Below, piece after piece: positions 1-8,949 of a DNA stretch of 64,000 nucleotides. Source of the stretch: an uncultured Solirubrobacteraceae bacterium (lineage in GTDB: Bacteria; Actinomycetota; Thermoleophilia; Solirubrobacterales; Solirubrobacteraceae); NCBI GenBank assembly GCA_902806175.1, contig CADCVQ010000017.1, positions 20,295 to 84,294 on the forward strand. The letters run 5' to 3'. How positions within the stretch are numbered: the first letter of the stretch is position 1; the number at the start of each line of letters is the position of its first letter. The notes under the pieces are model-generated. The model was given only the letters and a program-made list of their open reading frames with translations, searched no databases and was not told where the DNA came from. A program made the position numbers and the translations under genes.

Positions 1-1
1 G

Positions 2-2017
2 TCGATCATCGACGGACGACGGACCGCTTCGCGTGAGTGGGCAAACCGATCGGACGCCGTGCTCGCCGGCGATCCCGGTCTTGCGCTTGCGATCGGCCTT
101 GAGGCCTTGAGGCGTCACGACACCCCGGAGGCGCGAAACGCGGTTCGCCAAGCCACGCTGGCGGACCGCGCAGCGGCTGTCATCGACGCACATCCGTCGG
201 CTATCTACAGAGCGGCGCTCGGCTCGGACGCAACACGTCTGGCGACCGCGGGAGACGACGCAACAGTTCGCAGCGTGAACCTCGAGGATGCTCGTGCCGT
301 TTGGACCGTCAAGGGCGCGAAGGGGCCAGTGACTGATGTGAGCATCAGTCCCGACGAAAAGCATGTTGCAAGCGTCAACGTCTCTCCGCCGGGCTCGGGC
401 GGTGAAATCGCGGTCGCGACGAGCGATGGCCGTGACCGGCGCGCCGTCCTGCGGCTTCCGACGGACTTCTACGCGCGCAGCGTCGAGTACGACCGGCGCG
501 GAGAACGTCTGCTGATCGCCGTCGCGGGTGACGACTCGATTCGCATCATCCGGGCCACGGACGGCCATTCGAGCACGCTGGCAAGCCACAAGGGTCTGCG
601 CGTCGCGCGCTTTGACGGTGGCGGCGAGCGGGTGCTCAGCGCGGGCCAAGACGGAAAGGCGCGGCTATGGGATCTCGCCGGCGGCCAAGCTCCGATGTCG
701 TTGACACACGGCAGCGATATCTTCGACGCTCGCTTTAGTCCCAACGGGCAGTATGTGGCGACGGCTGGCGCAAACGGCGCGGTGCGAATCTGGAGTGCGC
801 GCAGCGGCCGGCTCCTGCGCGAGCTCGCGCTGGGTCTGCAGCCCCTGTACTCGGTGCGGTTCAGCCCTGACGGCCGCCGTATGGTCGCTGGGGGAGCAGA
901 CGGCATCGTACGCGTGGCCGCTGTGCGTGGGGGGCCGATGCTCGCCGAGTTGAAGGGCCACCGTGACCGCGTATACGACGCAGGCTTCATCGGCCGCGCC
1001 GACAGCGTGTACAGCGTGGGCACCGACGGAACGGTGCGCACCTGGGCGCTGCTGAAGACTTCCACGCTACCTGCGCAGCAAGAGGAGCCTCCGACTGTGC
1101 CGAGCTTCAGCCCAGACGGCAAGCTCGTCGTCAGCGGCCATGTAGGCGGCCGCGTGCGGCTGTGGAACCCAGCGACTCACGCGATTCGAGAGCTTCCGCG
1201 GCACGAGGGCTACAGCGTGGCGCTGTACTCGGCAAGCGGAAGGTATGTCCTCAGCGCGGACGATCACCGCATACGTCTGTATGACGTCAAGCGCGGGTCC
1301 TCGGCGTGGCTGCCCGTGTCAGCGGAGGAGATGCAGGCGGTAGCGGTCGATCGGACGGGAAATCGACTCGCATTTGCGGGGGCTGCGGGCCTCGGGGAGC
1401 GTCCCACGATCATGGCGCGCGACGGCGGTCGTCGGATCAGGCTGCCAGCCCAGGGGCAGGTCGTGTGGCTCGCGTTCAGCGCTGATGGCAAACGCCTGCT
1501 CAGCGCATCCCAGGACGGCGCCATTCGCATCTGGAATGCCACGAGCGGCGCGCCGGAGCGGGTGCTACACGCCGGCGACGGTGGCGTGCTGCAGGCGCAG
1601 TTCAGTCGCGACGGGCGCCGCGTGGCCGGCGCGGGCACGGACGGTACGGTCCGCATCTGGGACCTTGATAGCGACGAATCGATCGTGCTGTACGGCCACG
1701 AAGGTCCGGTCACCTCAGTCGGCTTCAACGCCGATGGCAGTCAGCTGTTGAGCGGGGGGAAGGACAGAACGGTGCGGCTGTGGGACGCACGCGGCGGCGA
1801 CGTGCGCGTCGTGTTGCGCAGGCATGACGGCGAGGTCACGGGCGTGGCCTTCAGCCCCGACGGCCAACGCGTGCTCAGCGGGGCGACCGAGGGGCTTGTC
1901 GTATCGGCGTGCGAGGTCTGTGAATCGTTTGCTGACGTCCTCGCGGTGGCGAAGACACGTCCCGGCGTTGCGCTGAGCGCGGCCGAGCGCGCGCGACTCG
2001 ATGGCGACCCGGGATAG
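2..2017 (+). CDS. WD40-repeat protein, 5' end outside the window (probable STAND NTPase C-terminal part)
   Basis: The reading frame is open from the first bases, so the GTG at 59 is probably internal. The first ~60 residues (REWANRSD, then DPGLALAIGLEAL and TPEARNAVRQATL) resemble the linker that follows the NTPase module in nSTAND/WD40 proteins. The rest is a run of about a dozen WD40 repeats with recurring DGTVRIWD-type ends and FSPDG-type beginnings, enough for one or two beta-propellers. Such propellers are protein-interaction platforms, and in STAND proteins they sense a ligand and release the NTPase. The last ~35 residues leave the repeat pattern. The upstream NTPase and effector domains are not visible, so the full architecture is inferred. 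Confidence 0.85.
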   Translation, partial: SIIDGRRTASREWANRSDAVLAGDPGLALAIGLEALRRHDTPEARNAVRQATLADRAAAVIDAHPSAIYRAALGSDATRLATAGDDATVRSVNLEDARAVWTVKGAKGPVTDVSISPDEKHVASVNVSPPGSGGEIAVATSDGRDRRAVLRLPTDFYARSVEYDRRGERLLIAVAGDDSIRIIRATDGHSSTLASHKGLRVARFDGGGERVLSAGQDGKARLWDLAGGQAPMSLTHGSDIFDARFSPNGQYVATAGANGAVRIWSARSGRLLRELALGLQPLYSVRFSPDGRRMVAGGADGIVRVAAVRGGPMLAELKGHRDRVYDAGFIGRADSVYSVGTDGTVRTWALLKTSTLPAQQEEPPTVPSFSPDGKLVVSGHVGGRVRLWNPATHAIRELPRHEGYSVALYSASGRYVLSADDHRIRLYDVKRGSSAWLPVSAEEMQAVAVDRTGNRLAFAGAAGLGERPTIMARDGGRRIRLPAQGQVVWLAFSADGKRLLSASQDGAIRIWNATSGAPERVLHAGDGGVLQAQFSRDGRRVAGAGTDGTVRIWDLDSDESIVLYGHEGPVTSVGFNADGSQLLSGGKDRTVRLWDARGGDVRVVLRRHDGEVTGVAFSPDGQRVLSGATEGLVVSACEVCESFADVLAVAKTRPGVALSAAERARLDGDPG

Positions 2018-2019
2018 AC

Positions 2020-2047
2020 GCGCGGGGGCTCCGGCGAGCCGGCGCGC
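2020..2047. terminator. GC-rich hairpin between convergent genes
   Basis: GCGCG/CGCGC and GGCTC/GAGCC arms, separated by a GG/GG internal loop and a CGGC apical loop, lie between the stop codons of two convergent genes. There is no T-tract, so this is a candidate bidirectional terminator of the U-less type common at high GC. Confidence 0.35.
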
Positions 2048-2054
2048 GGGCCGC

Positions 2055-2459
2055 TCAGTACGGCGGCCGGCGCCAGCCGCCGGGATCGCCGTCTGCTTCT
2101 CCCCAGATCTCGGACTCGATCTCATGCGCCCGATCGATCCGGCATGAAAGCACGGCCGCGGTTCGGAGGACCCAGAACACGTCGCGTGGATCTCTGTCGT
2201 TGTTCTCAATGTTGACTCGGTACTTGATGTCGTCGGCGCGAACCTCAAGCCATCTCCAGAAGGAGTTGTCGAGGTATATCCGATGCACCCCGTCGACCTC
2301 GGGACCGAGGTATCCCTTCACCGAGATGTAGCCCGCCGGTATCCCGGGATATGCGCCGCCGAGCTCGATAGCAATATCGTCAGCAGTGAGGTCCGGTCTG
2401 AACGGCTTTGGCGGCTTTGGTTGAGGCACGGTGGCTCCTCTGATTGAGGGAAAGTCCAT
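2055..2459 (-). CDS. hypothetical protein, 134 aa
   Basis: I do not recognise this family. It is a soluble, mixed-charge protein with no signal peptide or membrane segment. Visible features are a Pro/Lys-rich start (PQPKPPKPFRPD), an acidic TADDIAIEL stretch, and aromatic-rich segments (IYLDNSFWRWLEV; DVFWVLRTA). It lies 50 bp downstream of the metzincin-like gene on the same strand and is probably cotranscribed with it, so it may act with that protease, for example as substrate, inhibitor or immunity partner. That role is inferred from position only. The ATG at 2459 is the longest start, and no strong Shine-Dalgarno sequence marks it. Confidence 0.6.
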   Translation of the reverse strand: MDFPSIRGATVPQPKPPKPFRPDLTADDIAIELGGAYPGIPAGYISVKGYLGPEVDGVHRIYLDNSFWRWLEVRADDIKYRVNIENNDRDPRDVFWVLRTAAVLSCRIDRAHEIESEIWGEADGDPGGWRRPPY

Positions 2460-2509
2460 CTAAGACCTTGTGCAATGTGGTTGTCAAGCCGGGGGGGACG
2501 GCGCGGTCC

Positions 2510-4486
2510 TCAGCGCACGCGGGCACTTCGGTTGCGTTGCGCATGGTGCTCTGCAGACGCTGCCGCAAGAACGTCCGGCAGGACAAGGGCAATCTCGTTG
2601 GCGCGGCTACGGATGTAGAGATCTGCGGGCGCCGTGCTGGGTGCAACGGGCACACGCGCCAGCTGACGCAGGATCATCGCCTCATTGGCAGCGCGGACCG
2701 TGCGCTGCAATGCCTCCAGCGTCCCGGTGCCGCGCAGGATCGTGGCCGCTTCCTGCGGGTCTGGCTTGCGCATCCGAACCGAACCATCCTGCTGGACGGC
2801 CTTGAACTGACGTGCAGCGTTCGTTGCCTGCACGATTCGCGCAACAGACGCAAGGGGGTGCCGTGGATGGCGCTCGACGATTGCCTCTAGCGCGTCGTTA
2901 CCGCGCCGCAGTTCGGGTGCGTCTGAACCGACGAGTGACATCAGCTCGCCCTGCTGATCGTCGAACATGAGCCCTGCGACGTCCTCGTCGGCTCGAGTCG
3001 CCGGGCGGCGCACAACCGTCCGCGCGATGTTCGAGAGGACAAGCGAGCCGTTGGGCGCCATGCAGCGCGCCGCGATCTCGTATCGACCGGGCCGATCGAA
3101 GACAAAGCCGTCCTTGCCGTAGTGAATGAACGCGCTGTCACGCACCGGCGCGTCACCGGCCCGCAGAACGACCGCGTCACCCACGCGGCAGTGGCGCAGC
3201 AGCGGCTCGAACACCTGAGTTACACCGTCCGGCCGGCGGATCGCGATGTCGACGTTGCCGGGCCGTGGGCCGAGGACGCTCGGGGCGGCCCGGCCTTCCT
3301 TGGTGGTTCCGGACAGCGCGAACTCCACGGTGACGGGAACGCCGTAGCGCACGACCGGGGGCGCGGCTAGCGCGAGCCGCAAGCCGGGGTCCTCTGGCTG
3401 AGTCGTGGTTTCGTGGGCGTCGTGCTCGAACGCTGCCCCGGCCAGGAACGGGTCGCCGCCCATGATGATGCTGTCGCGCATCGCGTGGCGCAGATGGACA
3501 AGCTCCGCGTCGTCGAACCGGAAGGCGAATTGCGACCAGAAGGCGTCCGCGCCACCCGGAAACAGCTGTGGATAGGCCATCCACGTGGCTGAGCGTGGAC
3601 GGCTTGGCACGGGTGGGATGGCGAGGGACTTCTGAAAGCAGTGCAGCAGGTTGAAGCTGTGCGCGATCTCATGGACGCAGGCGAAAAGCTGCGTACGCAG
3701 TTGTTGCGGCCCCGCCTCCTCCATCGCCTCGATCGCCCGATAGAAGACCGCACAGCCCTGGCGCTGTCGGCCGCGCCGGTCGAACATCAGCCCGACAACG
3801 CTCTCTCGGGGCGACGTTCTGTCCCTGTCGTGAAGCCTGGCGTGCAGCAGCCAGACCGCCCACTGCGGCACGTCCGCGAACCCCGCGAAGTGCTTGACCA
3901 TCGCCGCGTGCAACTCCGCGTCGCTCCACGAGGCGCCAGAGCTGGCGATCATGCCCGGCTCGCGAGTGCGCACCATTTCAATGCCCGCCTCATCGAAGGC
4001 GGACAGGTGGGTGAGCGTCCGGCGCTCGCAAGGAGCCGGCAGCAGCCCGGTGTCGTAGGACTTGAAGCACTCGATACCGACCTCTGAGTCCTCCTCCAAC
4101 AGCACCGTTCGAAAGCTCGGCGAGGTGTATGCGCACTCATAGAGCGCACGCCGCTGGCCGCCTGGCGTCAGATGGCTGAGCGTCGCGCTCGCTGGCGACG
4201 CCCCCTGGCGAACACGCGGGATGGTCACGCGCACGAAGCTGGCGTTGGTCTCCCACGTTGACCGGGCAACCCCGCTGATCGTTACCTGCGAAGGACTCGG
4301 TGTCACGGCCGGCGCATCAACCCGCATCGAGCCGAAGTACTCCAATTTGCCCCGTTGCACCCGGAAGTAGTCAGCACTTGCGCGGTGCATCGGCCGTGGT
4401 CCGTCGATGTCGACCCGGAGCTCCACCTCGAAGCCGTTTCGGCGCCCGCGATAGCGTCCACTGACCAACGTGAGCAACGGTGGCAT
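2510..4486 (-). CDS. metzincin-like zinc metalloprotease
   Basis: The 658-residue protein contains HEIAHSFNLLH at residues 272-282, matching the metzincin zinc site HExxHxxGxxH with Asn in place of Gly. About 20 residues later, ATWMAYP (Met303) fits the Met-turn that defines metzincins. H272, H276 and H282 would bind zinc and E273 would be the general base. The first ~250 residues and the last ~340 have no motif I can name, although a segment near residue 375 (PPVVRYGVPVTVEF) looks Ig-like. No signal peptide is visible, so it is either cytosolic or exported by another route. The 134-aa gene downstream is probably in the same transcript. Family membership is well supported; the substrate is unknown. 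Confidence 0.75.
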   Translation of the reverse strand: MPPLLTLVSGRYRGRRNGFEVELRVDIDGPRPMHRASADYFRVQRGKLEYFGSMRVDAPAVTPSPSQVTISGVARSTWETNASFVRVTIPRVRQGASPASATLSHLTPGGQRRALYECAYTSPSFRTVLLEEDSEVGIECFKSYDTGLLPAPCERRTLTHLSAFDEAGIEMVRTREPGMIASSGASWSDAELHAAMVKHFAGFADVPQWAVWLLHARLHDRDRTSPRESVVGLMFDRRGRQRQGCAVFYRAIEAMEEAGPQQLRTQLFACVHEIAHSFNLLHCFQKSLAIPPVPSRPRSATWMAYPQLFPGGADAFWSQFAFRFDDAELVHLRHAMRDSIIMGGDPFLAGAAFEHDAHETTTQPEDPGLRLALAAPPVVRYGVPVTVEFALSGTTKEGRAAPSVLGPRPGNVDIAIRRPDGVTQVFEPLLRHCRVGDAVVLRAGDAPVRDSAFIHYGKDGFVFDRPGRYEIAARCMAPNGSLVLSNIARTVVRRPATRADEDVAGLMFDDQQGELMSLVGSDAPELRRGNDALEAIVERHPRHPLASVARIVQATNAARQFKAVQQDGSVRMRKPDPQEAATILRGTGTLEALQRTVRAANEAMILRQLARVPVAPSTAPADLYIRSRANEIALVLPDVLAAASAEHHAQRNRSARVR

Positions 4487-4574
4487 GGCGACATCATGAG
4501 AGATCTCGCCGCCTACGCCAAGGCACCTTTACGGGTAACCGCGAGCACATAGGCCGGCTGCTTTGGCAGGCGGC

Positions 4575-5052
4575 TCACGCCGTCGCGTCCCTGCGTATCG
4601 ACACGCCGGCTATCGCCCGGACGATCCGCGCGCGATGTCGAGGTGCTCGTCCGCCCCGGGCGTTCGGTTGCTGGGAAAGGAGTTCTCCCACCCGTGCGCC
4701 GCGGCCTGTCAGCGGCCACCCTTGAAGCCCGGGCTCGGTTCGGCCCAGCACGACGGCGACGAGCATCCCGGCGACCAGACCCACGAGCATGCGGCCGAGC
4801 GGCGGGATGAGCGCCCTGTCACCGCGCGGCGATGCAGCGTCCCGGTGCCGAGCACTGCGCCGGCGCGGCCGCGCAGGACAGGGGCCACGGCAGCACGACC
4901 AATAGGCCGGCGGCCGAGCACAGACGAAAGACGAGGTCGCCGTACAGCCTGCCGTCGAGGTCCGAGGCAAGCTGGCCGACGACCCCGAGCCCGACCCCGA
5001 GCACGAGTCCGAGGGCGATCGCCAGCAGCACAGCTCGCGCAAACGCAGCCAC
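4575..5052 (-). pseudogene. frameshifted small membrane protein
   Basis: Two overlapping minus-strand frames each carry half of one plausible protein. The first, from GTG 5052, encodes two hydrophobic helices (AVLLAIALGLVLGVGLGVV, then CSAAGLLVVLPWPLS) and ends at a TGA at 4819-4821. The second frame encodes a third helix (MLVGLVAGMLVAVVLG) from about 4825 down to a stop at 4575. A one- or two-base slip near 4820-4850 would join them. It is either a decayed gene or a sequencing error. No family was recognised. It occupies most of the 4487-5115 gap. Confidence 0.4.
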
Positions 5053-5101
5053 CGCACGATGATGACAGCGGCCCGGCACGGGCTTGCGCCGCCGATCGCC
5101 C

Positions 5102-5107
5102 TACAAT
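5102..5107 (+). promoter_or_regulatory. -10 element TACAAT of the polysaccharide operon
   Basis: TACAAT ends 8 bases before the ATG at 5116, predicting a leaderless or nearly leaderless transcript. No convincing -35 was found at normal spacing. Confidence 0.5.
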
Positions 5108-5115
5108 CGCAAGCG

Positions 5116-7113
5116 ATGCGCCGACGGATCCGTTCGGCGGCCCTGCCCCTTCACCGCCATTCGCTGCCCCAGCTCGCGGTCGACGGGGTTCTGGTCGCGC
5201 TTGCGTACTGGCTGGCCTACCAGCTGCGCTTCGACGCCCCCTCAGGGGTCCCGAGGCGCTACGAGGACCTCTTCGAGGCGACGTTCCTGCCCGTCGTCGC
5301 CGGCTCGCTGATCATCTTCGCGTGCTTTGGCCTGTACGGAAAGTGGTGGCGCTACGTCACACAGCGCGACTACGCCGCGATCGTCCAGGCCGTCGTGGTC
5401 GCGGCGCTGTTCCTGCTGCTCTACATCGCCGTGCTCAAGCCCGTGACGCGCTCGGTCGACGACTTCGAGACGACCGTCACGACGCCGAGCGGGGTGCTCG
5501 CGCTGCACCTGCTGCTCATGCTGGCGTTCGTCGCCGGCTCGCGCTATCTCGCGCGCACCGTCCACGAGCGGCCGCTGCGCGGCTTTCGCCCCAAGAAGGA
5601 CGCGCGCGGCCTGCTGATCGTGGGTGCCGGCGACGGCGGGCGCCTCGTCCTGCGCGAGATCCTGCGCAACCCCGAGCTGGGCCTCAAGCCGGTCGGCTTC
5701 GTCGACGACGACCCGCTGAAGCGGCGCCTGCGCGTCGACGGCGTGCGCGTGCTGGGCACGACGAGCGAGCTCAGCCGCATCCTCGACGAGGTCGAGCCCG
5801 ACGAGGTCACGATCGCGATCCCCTCGGCGCCCGGCACCCTGCGCGCCAACGTCGTGCGCTCCTGCCGCGAGCGCGGGATACCCGTCCGCACGCTGCCGAC
5901 GGTCTTCGAGCTGCTGCAGACCGGCGCGACCGCGGTGCGCCAGGTGCGCGAGGTGCAGATCGAGGACATCCTCGGCCGCGAGCCCGTGCGGATGGAGCTC
6001 GATCGCGTCGGCGCGTACCTGAGCTCGGAGGTCGTCCTCGTCACGGGCGCGGGCGGCTCGATCGGCAAGGAGCTCTCGCGCCAGATCGCGCGCGTCGCGC
6101 CGCGCCGGCTCGTCCTCGTCGACCACGCCGAGGACAACCTCTTCGCGATCCAGCGCGAACTCGAGGACGACCGCCACGTGCACCCCTCGACGCTCGACGT
6201 CGTCCTTGCCGACTGCAAAGAGGAGGAGCGGATGCGTGAGATCTTCGACGCGTACCGCCCGACGACCGTCTTTCATGCGGCCGCCTACAAGCACGTCGGC
6301 CTGATGGAGTCCAACCCCGTCGAGGCGGTGCGCAACAACGCGATCGCGACGCGCCTGATGGCCCGCATCTGCGGCCAGACGAAGGTCAAGACGTTCGTCC
6401 TGGTGTCGACCGACAAGGCGGTCGACCCGTCGACGGTGATGGGCGCCTCCAAGGCGCTCGCGGAGTTCGCGCTCGAGGCCGAGCAGGCCCGCTTCGCCGC
6501 GACACGCTTCTGCGCGGTGCGCTTTGGCAACGTGCTCGGCTCCTCGGGCTCGGTGGTGCCGATCTTCCGCCGCCAGATCGCCCTCGGCGGCCCCGTCACG
6601 GTGACCGACGAGCGGATGACGCGCTACTTCATGACGATCCCCGAGGCGGTGCAGCTGATCATCCGCGCGGGCGGCCTCGCGAAGGGCGGCGGCAACGGCG
6701 AGATCTACGTGCTCGAGATGGGCGAGCCGGTGCGGATCCTCGACCTCGCGCGCACGATGATCGAGCTCTCGGGGCTGGACCCCGATCGCGACATCGCGAT
6801 CGAGGTCGTCGGCCGGCGCGCCGGCGAGAAGCTCCACGAGGAGCTCTTCAACCCCTACGAGCGCCCGCAGCCGACGCCCGCCGAAAAGATCCTGCGAGCC
6901 GAGCGCGACCCCCGCCCGCCGCATGTCGTCGACGAGATGTTCGACCAGATCGGCCTGCTCGTGCTGGAGGGCGATGCGGCCGGTCTTGCTGCCAAGGTGT
7001 CCGAGTTGTCCGTGATCGAGGATGTCGCGCCCACTAGGATCCTGCGATCTGAGCCGGAGGCTGCCGTGATGTCTGCTGAACTACGACCGATGAGCGACGG
7101 TGCGCAGCCGTGA
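5116..7113 (+). CDS. membrane-bound nucleotide-sugar 4,6-dehydratase (WbpM/CapD/FlaA1 type)
   Basis: This 665-aa protein starts a polysaccharide operon. An N-terminal block of about four membrane helices (from LPQLAVDGVLVALAYWLAY) is followed by a first Rossmann domain (LLIVGAGDGGR). A second, catalytic SDR domain follows (VLVTGAGGSIGKEL, then LVSTDKAVDPSTVMGASK). The usual Tyr of YxxxK is replaced by Met (VMGASK), as known for WbpM-type UDP-GlcNAc 4,6-dehydratases, which use an S-M-K triad. It probably makes a UDP-4-keto-6-deoxy sugar at the inner membrane for a surface glycan. The ATG at 5116 is preferred over an upstream ATG at 5062 because a TACAAT -10 lies directly before it. The next gene overlaps by GTGA. 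Confidence 0.9.
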   Translation: MRRRIRSAALPLHRHSLPQLAVDGVLVALAYWLAYQLRFDAPSGVPRRYEDLFEATFLPVVAGSLIIFACFGLYGKWWRYVTQRDYAAIVQAVVVAALFLLLYIAVLKPVTRSVDDFETTVTTPSGVLALHLLLMLAFVAGSRYLARTVHERPLRGFRPKKDARGLLIVGAGDGGRLVLREILRNPELGLKPVGFVDDDPLKRRLRVDGVRVLGTTSELSRILDEVEPDEVTIAIPSAPGTLRANVVRSCRERGIPVRTLPTVFELLQTGATAVRQVREVQIEDILGREPVRMELDRVGAYLSSEVVLVTGAGGSIGKELSRQIARVAPRRLVLVDHAEDNLFAIQRELEDDRHVHPSTLDVVLADCKEEERMREIFDAYRPTTVFHAAAYKHVGLMESNPVEAVRNNAIATRLMARICGQTKVKTFVLVSTDKAVDPSTVMGASKALAEFALEAEQARFAATRFCAVRFGNVLGSSGSVVPIFRRQIALGGPVTVTDERMTRYFMTIPEAVQLIIRAGGLAKGGGNGEIYVLEMGEPVRILDLARTMIELSGLDPDRDIAIEVVGRRAGEKLHEELFNPYERPQPTPAEKILRAERDPRPPHVVDEMFDQIGLLVLEGDAAGLAAKVSELSVIEDVAPTRILRSEPEAAVMSAELRPMSDGAQP

Positions 7114-8360
7114 GCGCGACGATCATCGCGGCCGCCGCGGGCGACCTCGTCGAGCAGATCGGCTCCTACGCCGGCTATGCCTCGATCGTCGGCCTGGGCG
7201 TCCTGGCGATGCTGTACTTCACCCAGGCGCGGGAGGTCAAGCGGTTGCGCGAGTGGGCCGGGCGCGCTCCGGAGCGCGCCGCCGAGCTCGAGGAGCGCGT
7301 GCAGAGCGACGCGCAGAAGCGCGTCGTCGCGCAGCCGATCGCGCCGGCCTCTGCGGCCGGAGTGCAGGCCGCCGACGCGCGCACGCAGGCGGCCACGGCG
7401 GCCGTCTACGCGAGCATCGGCGCCCCGCCGCCCGGCACCCCACCGCCTCCGCCCGGCCAGCTTGCGCGGGCTGCGACACCGGGCACCGTCGCGCCCGCAC
7501 CCGGTGCGGTGCCGCCGGCGCCCGCGCCGGGCGCCGTTCCCGCGGTGCCCGCACCTCCGCCGTTGCCCAGCGCCTCGGGCGCGACGCAGACACCAGCGTC
7601 CCCGCCGACCGCCACGCCCGCGGCTCCCGCGAACCGGCCGATCGTGACCGCGACGCCCGCGCCGGTCCAGACGACGCCGCCCGCCGCCACCGCGGCAGCC
7701 CGCGTCGCCGCCTCCTCGCGCGCGATTGCGCCGCCCGCCAACGGCTCCTCGGCCCAGGACACCGCCGAATCCGACGCGGCGCGGCCCGATCCGCTGCCCG
7801 CGCCCGCCGCCCGGCCTGCGGCCGAGTTCGCCGAATACAGCGACGATGGCGGCGGCTTCTCGACCGCGCGCATCGCCATGATCGTGGGCGCAGCGGTCGC
7901 CGTGATCCTCATCGGCGTCGTGCTGACGTTCGCCCTGACGGGCGACGACGCGACCGCGCCGCCGAAGAACAGCTTCGGCGACACGCCGGCGGTGCAGGAT
8001 CCCCCGGCCGCCGCGGAGCCGCCCGCCGGCGGCTCGGCCTCGTCGGCGCTGACGAGCGCCGAGCGCCGTGCGACGGATCTCGCCGTGCTCAACGGGACGA
8101 CGCAGACCGGCCTCGCCCGCGCGGTCGCAAACAAGATCCAGGACGACGGCTTCACGATCGCCTCGGTCGCGACGAACGCCGACCAGAGCGTGCCGACGAC
8201 GATCGTCTCCTACACCGGTGACAACGAGCCCGCGGCGCTCGCCGTCGCGCGGATCGTCGGGATCGACCGCGGCTCCGTTCAGGCCGCCGACGCCAACACG
8301 GCGGCCGCCGCCACCGCGGACGTCATCGTCATCGTCGGCTCCGATCAGATCGAAGAATAA
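7110..8360 (+). CDS. LytR_C-domain envelope protein with two membrane segments
   Basis: The 416-aa protein has a hydrophobic segment at residues ~21-38, a Pro/Ala/Thr-rich linker (~75-235), a second hydrophobic segment (~253-277), and a C-terminal LytR_C domain (~320-412; ATDLAVLNGTTQTGLARAVA and DVIVIVGSDQ). LytR_C domains follow LCP ligases, which attach glycans to peptidoglycan, and also occur alone. No LCP catalytic domain is present here. The gene starts with a GTG overlapping the previous stop (GTGA) and lies between sugar genes, so a role in wall attachment or assembly of the glycan is likely but not shown. Confidence 0.75.
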   Translation: MSATIIAAAAGDLVEQIGSYAGYASIVGLGVLAMLYFTQAREVKRLREWAGRAPERAAELEERVQSDAQKRVVAQPIAPASAAGVQAADARTQAATAAVYASIGAPPPGTPPPPPGQLARAATPGTVAPAPGAVPPAPAPGAVPAVPAPPPLPSASGATQTPASPPTATPAAPANRPIVTATPAPVQTTPPAATAAARVAASSRAIAPPANGSSAQDTAESDAARPDPLPAPAARPAAEFAEYSDDGGGFSTARIAMIVGAAVAVILIGVVLTFALTGDDATAPPKNSFGDTPAVQDPPAAAEPPAGGSASSALTSAERRATDLAVLNGTTQTGLARAVANKIQDDGFTIASVATNADQSVPTTIVSYTGDNEPAALAVARIVGIDRGSVQAADANTAAAATADVIVIVGSDQIEE

Positions 8361-8382
8361 GCGGCCAGCAGGGGGAGTCCGG

Positions 8383-8949
8383 ATGGCCGGCCCGAATGAG
8401 GTCCTGCTCGTGCGCCACGGCGAGACCGACGACAACGCGGCCGCTCGCTTCCAGGGCCAGCGCGACACGCAGCTCAACGAGCGCGGTCGCGAGCAGTCGC
8501 GCGCACTCGCCCGGAGCCTGCGCGACGAGGGGCTGCAGGCGCTCTACACGAGCCCGCTGCAGCGCGCCCGCGCGACGGCCCAGATCGTCGGCGACGTGCT
8601 CGGTTTGCAAGCGACGGTCGACGAGCGCCTGATGGAAGCCGACACGGGCGACTGGTCGGGCCGGCTGATCGCCGACGTGACCGCCGCCGTGCCCGACGAG
8701 TGGGAGCGCTGGCGCCGCGCCGACCCGACGTTCCGCTTTCCGGGTGGGGAGTCCGTCGCCGAGCAGGCGGCGCGCGTATCGGCGGCGCTGGCGGACGTCG
8801 CCGGCGGGCCGCTGCCGGCGCTCGTCGTCACCCACGGCGGCTCGATCCGGGCGATCGGCGCGCTCGCGCGGCCGGCGGGCGGCAGGATCGGCAACTGCGC
8901 GCTGTTTCGCCTGCCGGCGGTGAGCGCCGCGGCGAGCCGGCGGACGTGA
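8383..8949 (+). CDS. histidine phosphatase family protein (phosphoglycerate mutase-like)
   Basis: The 188-aa protein has the branch-1 histidine phosphatase signature LLVRHGETD near the N-terminus and the second catalytic histidine in VVTHGGSIRAI near residue 153. The middle contains YTSPLQRARATAQ and a FPGGES motif, as in small-molecule phosphatases of this family. The start at ATG 8383 is supported by GGGGGAG six bases upstream and by homology starting at once; longer in-frame starts lie inside the previous gene. The substrate is unknown. The position in a glycan operon suggests a sugar phosphate or a lipid-linked intermediate. It overlaps the next gene by GTGA. Confidence 0.85.
   Translation: MAGPNEVLLVRHGETDDNAAARFQGQRDTQLNERGREQSRALARSLRDEGLQALYTSPLQRARATAQIVGDVLGLQATVDERLMEADTGDWSGRLIADVTAAVPDEWERWRRADPTFRFPGGESVAEQAARVSAALADVAGGPLPALVVTHGGSIRAIGALARPAGGRIGNCALFRLPAVSAAASRRT

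Noticed and set aside
5242..6924. A 560-codon open frame antisense to the nucleotide-sugar dehydratase
   Set aside because: It lacks any domain and overlaps a gene with an intact SDR catalytic core.
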